From positions 1 to 28,960 of the forward strand of contig JAPLZR010000013.1 of the NCBI GenBank assembly GCA_026394935.1: 28,960 nt of DNA, given 5' to 3'. This document shows positions 23,047-28,960 of this stretch, in pieces. The stretch comes from Candidatus Woesearchaeota archaeon. GTDB lineage: Archaea; Nanobdellota; Nanobdellia; Woesearchaeales; ARS49. The notes under the pieces are model-generated. The model saw only the letters and a list, made by a program, of their open reading frames with translations, was not told where the DNA came from and did no database searches. Each line of letters begins with the position of its first letter. Position 1 is the first letter of the stretch. Made by a program: the position numbers and the translations under genes.

Positions 23047-23241
23047 ATGGCTGAAGACATGTTAGTCAGGATTGTTCTTGCGGTAATCGTAGGAGTTCTA
23101 TTCGGAATAGTATACTGCATGAGAGTTCTTGTCCTAATGGAAAGACGGGTAGCAAGAATAGAAGAACACATGGATAACATAATGCACAAAGTACTGCAGG
23201 AAGAAATCAAAATAGAGCGCGGATCCAAGCGCAAAAAGTAA
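23047..23241 (+). CDS. Small single-span membrane protein, unknown
   Basis: A 64-aa protein with one membrane span at about residues 7-30 (VRIVLAVIVGVLFGIVYCMRVLVLM), then an amphipathic, charged helix (ERRVARIEEHMDNIMHKVLQEEIKIERGSKRKK) that could form a coiled coil in the cytosol. I do not recognise a family. Its TAA overlaps the ATG of the IF2B-like gene (TAATG), so both are made together and may interact. Confidence 0.7.
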   Translation: MAEDMLVRIVLAVIVGVLFGIVYCMRVLVLMERRVARIEEHMDNIMHKVLQEEIKIERGSKRKK

Positions 23242-23795
23242 TGCCTACAAAAACATTTTCCTCACCAATACTTCTGGAAAGAATAAAGCAGATACCACGC
23301 GGAGCGCTAATCAAACATTTTGAGAAAGCAACGTATGCGCTAAGCTATAACCTGGAGAAAGTCCTGCCAAAAGGAGGCACAGTATGCGCGCTATACCCCA
23401 AAACCATACTGCAACAAATACTGCCACGGGCCGCGAAAGAACGCAAATGCAAAGTGATATGCGTATCAGGCAATACTGGAATGATAAAAGCGCTGATTAA
23501 GAAGGGGGTATTTGACGATAAAACAAGCATGGAAAAAGCAGACATCTACATAACAGAACCAGACGGGTTCACACCAGATGGTGCGCTGGTAAGACCGGAA
23601 GAAATAGCACTGCTCCAAAAATTTGAGTCAATAGGAATAGGAAGCGTGCTTCAGTGCACGCAAAAACTGCCGGCAACACACGACTGCATACCAATCAGCA
23701 AAACAATAACAGAACTAGGAATTTATTCAACTGAGGAACTTAACGCTTTTTCTTGCTCAAAGTCTTCAAGTCCTTTTCCAGCTTCAACAGATTAG
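23241..23795 (+). CDS. Short eIF2B/aIF2B-like (ribose-1,5-bisphosphate isomerase-like) protein
   Basis: A 184-aa protein. The pattern of an IF2B fold is visible: VLPKGGTVCALYPKTILQQILPRAAKERKCKVICVSG (Rossmann strand), then EKADIYITEPDGFTPDGALVRPEEIALLQKFESIGIGSVLQCTQKLPAT, parallel to the usual VDKVLVGADAI…GTYxLALLAKxxGIPFYV, and the end ITELGIYSTEEL. Family members are about 300 aa; the N-terminal helical domain is missing, and the catalytic Cys/Asp residues of the isomerases are not clear. The last 18 codons overlap the 3' end of the convergent TFE gene. Function open; the family call is moderate. Confidence 0.6.
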   Translation: MPTKTFSSPILLERIKQIPRGALIKHFEKATYALSYNLEKVLPKGGTVCALYPKTILQQILPRAAKERKCKVICVSGNTGMIKALIKKGVFDDKTSMEKADIYITEPDGFTPDGALVRPEEIALLQKFESIGIGSVLQCTQKLPATHDCIPISKTITELGIYSTEELNAFSCSKSSSPFPASTD

Positions 23796-24261
23796 ATTCC
23801 AATTCCTTAATCTTCTGGGAATTCTCCTCCAAGTCAAGCAAAAGACCACACTCAGGGCACTTGAAGCCAAAATCATGGCTCTGCTCAAAATCGAGTCTTA
23901 CACACTTGCTGGCACAAGCATAAAACTGAGTAGACTTCTCACGATTCAAGCGCTCACGCAAAGAATCCAAACGCTTACGCTTAACGTCCTTAACCAAATC
24001 CTTAACGCGCTTCTGATTAAAAGTCCAATAATAAATATACCACCCTTTCTTCTTATCCTTCTTACGGATAAAACTCACCAGATTGTTATCGTACAACCTG
24101 TACAACATATTTCTCGTAAGATTAATCTCTTTCTTAATCCTGTCAGCAAGAGCAAACTCAGAAACATTACTTTTGTTACGCAAAGCCTTAACTAAAGGAA
24201 GAACATCATCTCCAGCTACCTCAGAAACAATCTCCTCAGCAGATTTGGTTGAAATCTTCAT
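23740..24261 (-). CDS. tfe: Transcription factor TFE (TFIIEα homologue)
   Basis: About 173 aa from ATG 24261. The N-terminal winged helix (DVLPLVKALRNKSNVSEFALADRIKKEINLTRNMLYRLYDNNLVSFIRKKDKKKGWYIYYW) and the C-terminal zinc ribbon (CASKCVRLDFEQ…FKCPECG) are those of TFE, which stabilises the open promoter complex with RNA polymerase. The first knuckle is CxxxC rather than the usual CxxC. A Lys/Leu/Glu coiled coil ends the protein (KIKELESNLLKLEKDLKTLSKKKR). The frame opens at GTG 24267, two codons earlier. Confidence 0.93.
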   Translation of the reverse strand: MKISTKSAEEIVSEVAGDDVLPLVKALRNKSNVSEFALADRIKKEINLTRNMLYRLYDNNLVSFIRKKDKKKGWYIYYWTFNQKRVKDLVKDVKRKRLDSLRERLNREKSTQFYACASKCVRLDFEQSHDFGFKCPECGLLLDLEENSQKIKELESNLLKLEKDLKTLSKKKR

Positions 24262-24297
24262 TAACACTCACTAGACAACATTTTTTCCAATCTGTCC

Positions 24298-24307
24298 GTA
24301 TATAAAC
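24298..24307 (-). promoter_or_regulatory. TATA box for tfe
   Basis: Minus strand GTTTATATAC, centred 41 nt before ATG 24261, predicting a leader of about 15 nt. It lies just after the histone stop (24316), so tfe can be transcribed apart from the histone gene. Confidence 0.55.
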
Positions 24308-24315
24308 TTTTCTAG

Positions 24316-24534
24316 TTACTTTTTTGCTGCAAGTTTAATGTCGCCGGCTTTGATAGTCTTTCTGCCAGCATGCAAAGCAAACTTCACTGAATCCTGAGCA
24401 AGAGTTTTAGCATACTCCTCAAGCAATTCCTTCAGCGCAGCCTTAGCTTTATCAGAAACACGCTCTGCACCTGCCTGTTTCATAATCTGCTCCATAGCAG
24501 CAAGCGGAATAAGCCTTTTTGAAGATTGTACCAT
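24316..24534 (-). CDS. Archaeal histone
   Basis: A 72-aa single histone fold of the HMf type with no tails: IPLAAMEQIMKQAGAERVSDKAKAALKELLEEYAKTLAQDSVKFALHAGRKTIKAGDIKLAAKK. It shows the RVSxxA loop, the helix-2 motif and the RKTIKAGDI segment that contacts DNA in HMf-type histones. Such proteins dimerise and wrap DNA. Start fixed by a Shine-Dalgarno GAGGTGG (minus strand, 24541-24547), 6 nt upstream. Confidence 0.96.
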   Translation of the reverse strand: MVQSSKRLIPLAAMEQIMKQAGAERVSDKAKAALKELLEEYAKTLAQDSVKFALHAGRKTIKAGDIKLAAKK

Positions 24535-24540
24535 TTAAAA

Positions 24541-24578
24541 CCACCTCAAAAGCGCAAAAAACGTTCTTTTATTTAAAC
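24541..24578 (-). promoter_or_regulatory. Promoter and ribosome-binding site of the histone gene
   Basis: Minus strand TATA-like GTTTAAATAAAA (24567-24578) and Shine-Dalgarno GAGGTGG (24541-24547), predicting a short leader of about 14 nt. The divergent hjc promoter lies about 65 bp away, within the same 140-bp intergenic region. Confidence 0.6.
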
Positions 24579-24642
24579 GTTTGCAAAAACACGCTTATTT
24601 AGAAGAAAACAGGCGGGAAACTGCTTCTTTTAATTGAGAAAC

Positions 24643-24652
24643 GTTTATAAAT
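24643..24652 (+). promoter_or_regulatory. TATA box for hjc
   Basis: GTTTATAAAT, centred 28 nt before ATG 24675; leaderless transcript expected. Confidence 0.6.
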
Positions 24653-24674
24653 TGAAAAACGCAAGTGATTCTTA

Positions 24675-25064
24675 ATGGGAAATAAAGAAAAGGGGTCAAA
24701 TGCTGAACGCGAGTTAATCCATGCATTCTGGGCAAAACAGTGGACTGCATGCAGAGTAGCAGGAAGCGGAAGCATGAAGTACCCATCGCCAGACATAATA
24801 GCAAACAGGCAAGGAATCAATTTAGCCATAGAATGCAAAGCAACAAACAGCAAATACCAATATTTAGAAAAAAGAGAAGTAGAAGAATTAGTTGCATACG
24901 CGCAAATCGCAGGAGCACGACCGCTGGTAGCAGTCAGGTTTTTCAGAAAAGAATGGAGATTCCTCAATCCAGAAGATTTGTCTGACTCAGGAAAAAACCT
25001 TTCAGTAACACAAGAACTATCAGAAAGCAAAGGAATAACATTCGAAGAACTGATTAAACTATAA
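24675..25064 (+). CDS. hjc: Holliday-junction resolvase Hjc
   Basis: A 129-aa protein of family length. The nuclease residues are in place: E11 in the GSNAERELI helix, D40 in SPDII, and E53/K55 in AIECKAT; RVAGSGSMKYPSPD is the conserved approach to the active site. Hjc cuts four-way DNA junctions symmetrically during recombination and fork repair. It is promoted on its own opposite the histone gene, and its 3' end overlaps that of the convergent RNase Z gene by 11 nt. Confidence 0.95.
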   Translation: MGNKEKGSNAERELIHAFWAKQWTACRVAGSGSMKYPSPDIIANRQGINLAIECKATNSKYQYLEKREVEELVAYAQIAGARPLVAVRFFRKEWRFLNPEDLSDSGKNLSVTQELSESKGITFEELIKL

Positions 25065-25944
25065 TCTTCATAAAATCATAAGCAGCAACAACATTATCAA
25101 AAGCAACCCTCGCGTCTTCCTCAATCTCAGAAGTATTCTTGTACCTCGCGCTAAAATGAGTCAGAACAAGCTTCTTAACACCAGACTGGGAAGCAATCTG
25201 AGCAGCCTCCAAAGCAGTCAAGTGACCCCACTCAGCTGCCTTATCCTTCAAATTGCTCGAATAAGTGCTGTCAGCAATCAAAACATCAGCATTTGAAGCA
25301 AGCTTGAAACAATTCTCATTCGGAACAGTATCAGTCAAAAACGCGATTTTCTTGCCCTTAATAACAGTAGTAGCATCATCTGCCAAAACCTTCTTTCCTT
25401 TGAACTCAATATTCTTACCGCGCTGAAGCTCGCCAAGCAAAGGACCATCAGGAATGCCGAGCTTTTTCACATAATCAACCTTAATCCTTCTTCTATCCTT
25501 CTCAACAAAAGAAAAACCAACACAAGGAATACGGTGCTTCATCGGCATACTCTCAAGCAGGAAATCATCATTCTCAAAAAACTTACCCTCATGAACCTCA
25601 GTAATCCTAATGTTAAACTTAGCCTCAAACTCAATACCGCCAAACAAAGCCTGAAAATCCTTTTTAGAACCACGAGGACCAAAAATATCAATCGTTTTGT
25701 CCATCTCCATAGCGGAAATCGTCAACAACAAGCCAGGCAAACCAAACACGTGGTCACCATGCCAGTGAGAAATACAGATTTTGGTAACTTTTGACAATGG
25801 AATCCCGGCAATCTTCATCTGACGCTGAGTGCCCTCACCACAGTCAAAAAGAACACCATCTGACTTAAACTGCAAAAACAAAGCGCCGGCATTACGCTCC
25901 TTAGTAGGCATCATACAAGCCGTACCTAAAAACGTCAATTGCAT
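25054..25944 (-). CDS. rnz: Ribonuclease Z (tRNA 3'-processing endonuclease)
   Basis: A 296-aa metallo-β-lactamase protein. The metal motif HxHxDH is at H60, H62, D64, H65 (ISHWHGDHVFGLPG); further ligands are in MKHRIPCVGF, IAFLTDTVP and LVLTHFSARY. It removes the 3' trailer from tRNA precursors. The frame is open to 26085, but MQLTFLGTACMMPTKERN is the standard N-terminus and a TATA box lies 27 nt before ATG 25944. It is divergent from endA, another tRNA-processing gene. Confidence 0.95.
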   Translation of the reverse strand: MQLTFLGTACMMPTKERNAGALFLQFKSDGVLFDCGEGTQRQMKIAGIPLSKVTKICISHWHGDHVFGLPGLLLTISAMEMDKTIDIFGPRGSKKDFQALFGGIEFEAKFNIRITEVHEGKFFENDDFLLESMPMKHRIPCVGFSFVEKDRRRIKVDYVKKLGIPDGPLLGELQRGKNIEFKGKKVLADDATTVIKGKKIAFLTDTVPNENCFKLASNADVLIADSTYSSNLKDKAAEWGHLTALEAAQIASQSGVKKLVLTHFSARYKNTSEIEEDARVAFDNVVAAYDFMKIIV

Positions 25945-25965
25945 ACGACGACAACTCTGAATGAG

Positions 25966-25977
25966 GTTTATAAATAT
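25966..25977 (-). promoter_or_regulatory. TATA box for RNase Z
   Basis: Minus strand ATATTTATAAACC-type box, centred about 27 nt before ATG 25944. It supports a leaderless mRNA and the short start. Confidence 0.6.
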
Positions 25978-25989
25978 AACGAAAGCAAA

Positions 25990-26000
25990 CCTTTTTAAAT
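25990..26000 (+). promoter_or_regulatory. TATA box for endA
   Basis: CCTTTTTAAAT, centred 27 nt before ATG 26022. The RNase Z and endA promoters are back to back within 77 bp. Confidence 0.6.
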
Positions 26001-26021
26001 CTATTAAAAAGAGAAAACAAC

Positions 26022-26549
26022 ATGGACGAAATAAAAGCACTGCTAGAAAAAGACGCGATAATGACAGAGAACAGCCCGCAGGCAAGAGAGCTTGCAGAAA
26101 AAAGCAGTTACGGCAAGCTCCAGCCAGACGGCAGAGTAAGACTATGCTACCTTGAAGCAGTCTATCTAACAGAAAAACAAAAACTCATAGTACTTGACGG
26201 AAAAAACAAACCAATACCCTACGAAGACCTCTGTAAAAAAGCAGCAAAAAAAGAACACGACTTCTGGACAAGATACCCGGTATTCAGAGACTTCAGAAAC
26301 AGAGGCTACGTAATCAAAACAGCACTAAAATTCGGAGCAGACTTCCGCATATACGAACGAGGAATAAAACCAGGAGAAGACCACGCCAAATGGATAGTCT
26401 ACCCAGTCAAAGAATCAGCAACAATGACCTGGCAGGAATTCGCAGCAAAAAACAGAGTAGCACACAGCACAAAGAAAAAGCTTCTTATGGCAGTCGTAGA
26501 CGACGAAGGAGATGTAAGCTACTGGGAAGTCAGATGGCTACGTCCGTAG
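26022..26549 (+). CDS. endA: tRNA-splicing endonuclease EndA
   Basis: A 175-aa protein, the length of the homotetrameric (α4) archaeal type. The catalytic triad is visible: Y111 in DFRIYERG, H121 in EDHAKW, and a Lys at 151-153 in STKKKLLMAVVD. The RGYVIKTALKFGADF segment before it is the conserved core. It cuts the bulge-helix-bulge motif at tRNA introns; the product ends would be joined by RtcB. The α4 type cuts mainly canonical motifs. Confidence 0.94.
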   Translation: MDEIKALLEKDAIMTENSPQARELAEKSSYGKLQPDGRVRLCYLEAVYLTEKQKLIVLDGKNKPIPYEDLCKKAAKKEHDFWTRYPVFRDFRNRGYVIKTALKFGADFRIYERGIKPGEDHAKWIVYPVKESATMTWQEFAAKNRVAHSTKKKLLMAVVDDEGDVSYWEVRWLRP

Positions 26550-26557
26550 ATATAAAT

Positions 26558-26567
26558 TAATATAAAC
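26558..26567 (+). promoter_or_regulatory. TATA box for the wHTH–nuclease-fold/FEN1 operon
   Basis: TAATATAAAC, centred about 26 nt before ATG 26589; leaderless transcript expected. Confidence 0.6.
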
Positions 26568-26588
26568 CACCAAACAACCAATTCTCAT

Positions 26589-27428
26589 ATGGAATACAGA
26601 GACAAAATACTGGCACTCGCACAAACAAGCCCTCTATTGCCGACCTCTGTAGCAAAAGCACTAGCAACAAACAGCATAATGGCAGGAGCAATGCTATCAG
26701 AAATGTGCTCAAAAGGACTACTGAAAACCTCTGCATTAAGAGTAGGAGGCTCACCGCTCTACATCATTCCAGGAAAAGAAGAACAACTGCTAAACTACCT
26801 GCAATCACTAAACGAAAAAGACAGAAGAACAGTGGAAAAATTACAGGCAGAAAAAATAATCAGGCAAACAGAAGCAGACCCGCTCACACAAGTCTCACTA
26901 GCACAAGTCAAAGACTTCGCAAAACCACTCACAGTAACATACGAAAACAAGCAGGAAACATTCTGGAAATGGTTCTCCATAGAAGACAAAGAAGCAGAAG
27001 AACTCATAAGAATGAAACTCGAAGGCAAGCCAATCGCAAAAAAGATAGAACAGCCAAAAATACCTGTAGAACAACCAAAACCAATCGAGCAGAAAACACT
27101 AGCGCCAGCAGAAAAGCCAACAGGCGACTTCTGGCAGCAAACACAAACATTCCTCACAAAAAACAACATAACACTAACAGAACAAACAACAATCAAGAAA
27201 AAACTCGAATTCGACCTAATAATAGAACTCCCATCACCAGTAGGCAAACTATCATATTACTGCAAAGCAAGAAACAAGAAAAAAATCACAGAAGGCGACA
27301 TAAGCGCAGCATACGTACAAGGACAAATCAAAAAACTGCCGGTAATTTATTTGACAAACGGAGAACTAACAAAACAAGCAAAAGAAGTGCTGGCACAATT
27401 GAAAGGAATCACAATAGCAAAGGTGTAA
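26589..27428 (+). CDS. Winged-helix protein with a degenerate PD-(D/E)xK-like domain, unknown
   Basis: A 279-aa protein. Residues about 1-75 look like a winged helix (ALAQTSPLLPTSVAKALATNSIMAGAMLSEMCSKGLLKTSALRVGGSPLYII). A helical middle and a Pro/Gln/Lys linker (about 152-180) follow. The C-terminal 110 residues resemble an Mrr-like restriction-endonuclease fold: FDLIIEL (D209), SYYCKARNKK (K226), then a helix and IYLTNGELTKQAKEVL. In Mrr enzymes the second motif reads ExK; here the Glu position is Tyr224 (Y-C-K), so cutting activity is doubtful. It ends 1 nt before FEN1, so the two are co-transcribed and probably work on the same DNA substrates. I know no named family for it. Confidence 0.75.
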   Translation: MEYRDKILALAQTSPLLPTSVAKALATNSIMAGAMLSEMCSKGLLKTSALRVGGSPLYIIPGKEEQLLNYLQSLNEKDRRTVEKLQAEKIIRQTEADPLTQVSLAQVKDFAKPLTVTYENKQETFWKWFSIEDKEAEELIRMKLEGKPIAKKIEQPKIPVEQPKPIEQKTLAPAEKPTGDFWQQTQTFLTKNNITLTEQTTIKKKLEFDLIIELPSPVGKLSYYCKARNKKKITEGDISAAYVQGQIKKLPVIYLTNGELTKQAKEVLAQLKGITIAKV

Positions 27429-27429
27429 A

Positions 27430-28960
27430 ATGGGAGTAAACTTCAAAGACATTATCATTAAACACCCGATAACACTAGAACAATTATCAGGCAAAATTCT
27501 CATAGTAGACGGAAACAACATGCTATACCAGTTCCTCAGCAACATAAGAGCAAGAGACGGCACACTATTCACAGACCACCACGGACACGTCACCAGCCAT
27601 CTGATAGGCCTGTTTTCGCGCGTTACAAACCTGATGCAGAAAAACATCAAACTCGCATTCTGCTTTGACGGACAAGTACCAGAACTAAAACACAAAGAAC
27701 TCGCAAGAAGAGCAGAAGTAAAACAAGAAGCGCAAAAAAGATACGAAGCAGCCCTAGCAGTAGAAGACACAGAAGAAATGAAAAAATACGCGGCAAGAAC
27801 ATCAAGACTAACAAAAGAAATGATAACACAAGCAAAAGAATTATTGACTGCACTAGGCATTCCCTGGGTGCAGGCACCAAGCGAAGGAGAAGCACAAGCA
27901 TCACACATGGCCAAACAAGGACACGGATGGGCAGTCTCATCACAAGACTACGACAGCCTGCTATACGGCACGCCAAGACTCATACAAAACCTGTCCATCG
28001 AAGGCAGAAGAAAAATATCAGGAAAACTAGCTTTCAAAACAATAGAACCAATGCTGATAGACCTTGAAGAAAATTTGAAAACACTAGGACTAACACGAGA
28101 ACAACTAACCTATCTCGCCATGCTCGTAGGAACAGACTACGCGCCAGGAGGAGTAAAAGGCATAGGGCCAAAAAAAGGACTCACAATAGTAAAACAACAT
28201 TTGACTCCAGAAAAAATATTCACAGAACACCAGCTAGAAAACTGGAAAGAAATACTCGAACTATTCAAAACAATGCCGGTAACAGACGACTACAAACTCG
28301 AATGGAAACCAGCAGACCGAAAACAATTATATTCCTTCCTAGTAGAACAACACGACTTCAACAAAGAAAGAGTAGAAAAAACAATGGAAACAATAGCAAT
28401 CATAGAAATACCAAAAGAGCTCAAAAAGGAAAAATTAATCGGGCAAGCATTACTTTCATTTCTCAACAACATCAAAACAGTAGCAGCAGCCGGACAACAC
28501 ACAGGAAAATACAGAAGACAAAAACTACGCATCATCGCAGGCGAGAAAAGATTTGAAACAGCGCACAAAGAAAGCGGAATAACACTGAAACTCGACGCAG
28601 CAAAATGCTACTATTCCCCAAGACTCGGAAGCGAAAGACTAAGAATAGCAAAACAAATCAAAAAAAGAGAAAAAATACTCGTAGCCGGGTCAGGAGTGGC
28701 ACCATACCCATTAGTCCTTGCAAAACACACGCCAGCACAAATCACAGGCGTGGAAGTCAACCCGATAGCGCACAAATACGCAGTAGAAAACGTAAAAATA
28801 AACAAGCTCGGACACAGAATAACGCTAATCAAAGGAGATATCAGGAAAATAAAGCTCGGCAAGTTTGACAGAATAATCTCAGCAATACCACACGAAGGCA
28901 TAAAACTCGCTCCTGCGCTGAAAAAATTCGCAAAAAAAGGAACAAAAATACACATCTACG
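27430..28960 (+). CDS. fen1: FEN1 flap endonuclease fused in frame to a Trm5-like tRNA methyltransferase (partial at window end)
   Basis: The frame is open from ATG 27430 to the last base with no stop (510 codons). Residues 1 to about 317 are FEN1 with all active-site acids at the canonical positions: D27, D80, E152, E154, D173, D175 and D236 (GTDYAPGGVKGIGPKKG). FEN1 removes 5' flaps in Okazaki-fragment maturation. Instead of a C-terminal PCNA-binding tail the frame goes on as IAIIEIPKELKKEK…RFETAHKESGITLKLDAAKCYYSPRLGSERLRIAKQI, then an AdoMet-binding ILVAGSGVAPYPLVLAK and TGVEVNPIAHKYAVENVKINKL, the pattern of archaeal Trm5 (m1G37 of tRNA). An internal ATG at 28384 (residue 319) could start the methyltransferase alone, but no Shine-Dalgarno is seen. 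Confidence 0.9.
   Translation, partial: MGVNFKDIIIKHPITLEQLSGKILIVDGNNMLYQFLSNIRARDGTLFTDHHGHVTSHLIGLFSRVTNLMQKNIKLAFCFDGQVPELKHKELARRAEVKQEAQKRYEAALAVEDTEEMKKYAARTSRLTKEMITQAKELLTALGIPWVQAPSEGEAQASHMAKQGHGWAVSSQDYDSLLYGTPRLIQNLSIEGRRKISGKLAFKTIEPMLIDLEENLKTLGLTREQLTYLAMLVGTDYAPGGVKGIGPKKGLTIVKQHLTPEKIFTEHQLENWKEILELFKTMPVTDDYKLEWKPADRKQLYSFLVEQHDFNKERVEKTMETIAIIEIPKELKKEKLIGQALLSFLNNIKTVAAAGQHTGKYRRQKLRIIAGEKRFETAHKESGITLKLDAAKCYYSPRLGSERLRIAKQIKKREKILVAGSGVAPYPLVLAKHTPAQITGVEVNPIAHKYAVENVKINKLGHRITLIKGDIRKIKLGKFDRIISAIPHEGIKLAPALKKFAKKGTKIHIY

Noticed and set aside
25945..26085. N-terminal extension of RNase Z by 47 residues
   Set aside because: Hydrophobic and unrelated to the family; it covers the RNase Z and endA TATA boxes, and MQLTFLGTA is the usual start.
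11937..28384. Stop-codon reassignment as the cause of the two fusions
   Set aside because: There is no in-frame stop codon of any kind at either junction, and TAA, TAG and TGA all end other genes normally in this window.
1..28960. CRISPR arrays, insertion sequences, integrase or attachment sites
   Set aside because: I found no regularly spaced repeats, transposase or integrase motifs; every large frame is a housekeeping or information-processing gene.

Overview
The window is archaeal. It holds the archaeal ribosomal-protein gene order (uS3–uL29–aIF1–uS17 … uL15–secY), TBP, TFE, aIF2β, a histone, two-subunit DNA polymerase D, Orc1/Cdc6, MCM, Hjc, EndA, RNase Z and FEN1. PolD plus a histone excludes bacteria and points to a euryarchaeal or DPANN lineage. 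Short intergenic gaps, ATGA/TAATG overlaps, missing satellite genes and a secreted-type Cys-rich domain make a DPANN archaeon (Woesearchaeota/Pacearchaeota-like) my best guess. That placement is inference.

Layout. 1-9287 (+): a long ribosomal operon from the end of uS3 to SecY and an EMC3/DUF106 (YidC/Oxa1-like) insertase. 9396-15265 (+): separately promoted genes for TBP, MCM, an RPA32-like OB protein, SpoIIM and aIF2β, the last followed by DUF424. 15266-21791 (-): one operon orc1/cdc6 – polD small subunit – polD large subunit – Nudix. 21792-22146: AT-rich intergenic region with two inverted ORB-like sites, a strong candidate replication origin. 22147-23795 (+): TrmB-type regulator, then a small membrane protein and an IF2B-like protein. 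23740-24534 (-): TFE and histone. 24675-25064 (+): Hjc. 25054-25944 (-): RNase Z, diverging from endA (+, 26022). 26589-end (+): a wHTH/nuclease-fold protein, then FEN1.

Three points stand out. (1) The MCM helicase frame does not end after the AAA+ module. It runs on through a transmembrane segment into an Ig-like and Cys-rich ectodomain (985 aa), so it would encode a membrane-anchored replicative helicase. (2) FEN1 has no stop codon. With all seven active-site acids in place it reads straight into a Trm5-like tRNA methyltransferase that leaves the window. Both junctions fall at an internal ATG and remove the C-terminal module normally present (MCM winged helix, FEN1 PCNA-binding tail). (3) ORB-like sites lie both in the cdc6 intergenic region and inside the mcm promoter, which also shares an upstream box and layout with the tbp promoter.

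Other signals: the polD small subunit carries Cys in place of the first metal-binding Asp. Third-codon composition follows the chromosome strand (A/C on +, T/G for - genes) and, by eye, does not flip at the predicted origin. Many monocistronic genes have a TATA box centred about 24-31 nt before the start codon, implying leaderless mRNAs, and this supports several chosen starts. I see no tRNA, rRNA, CRISPR array or transposase.
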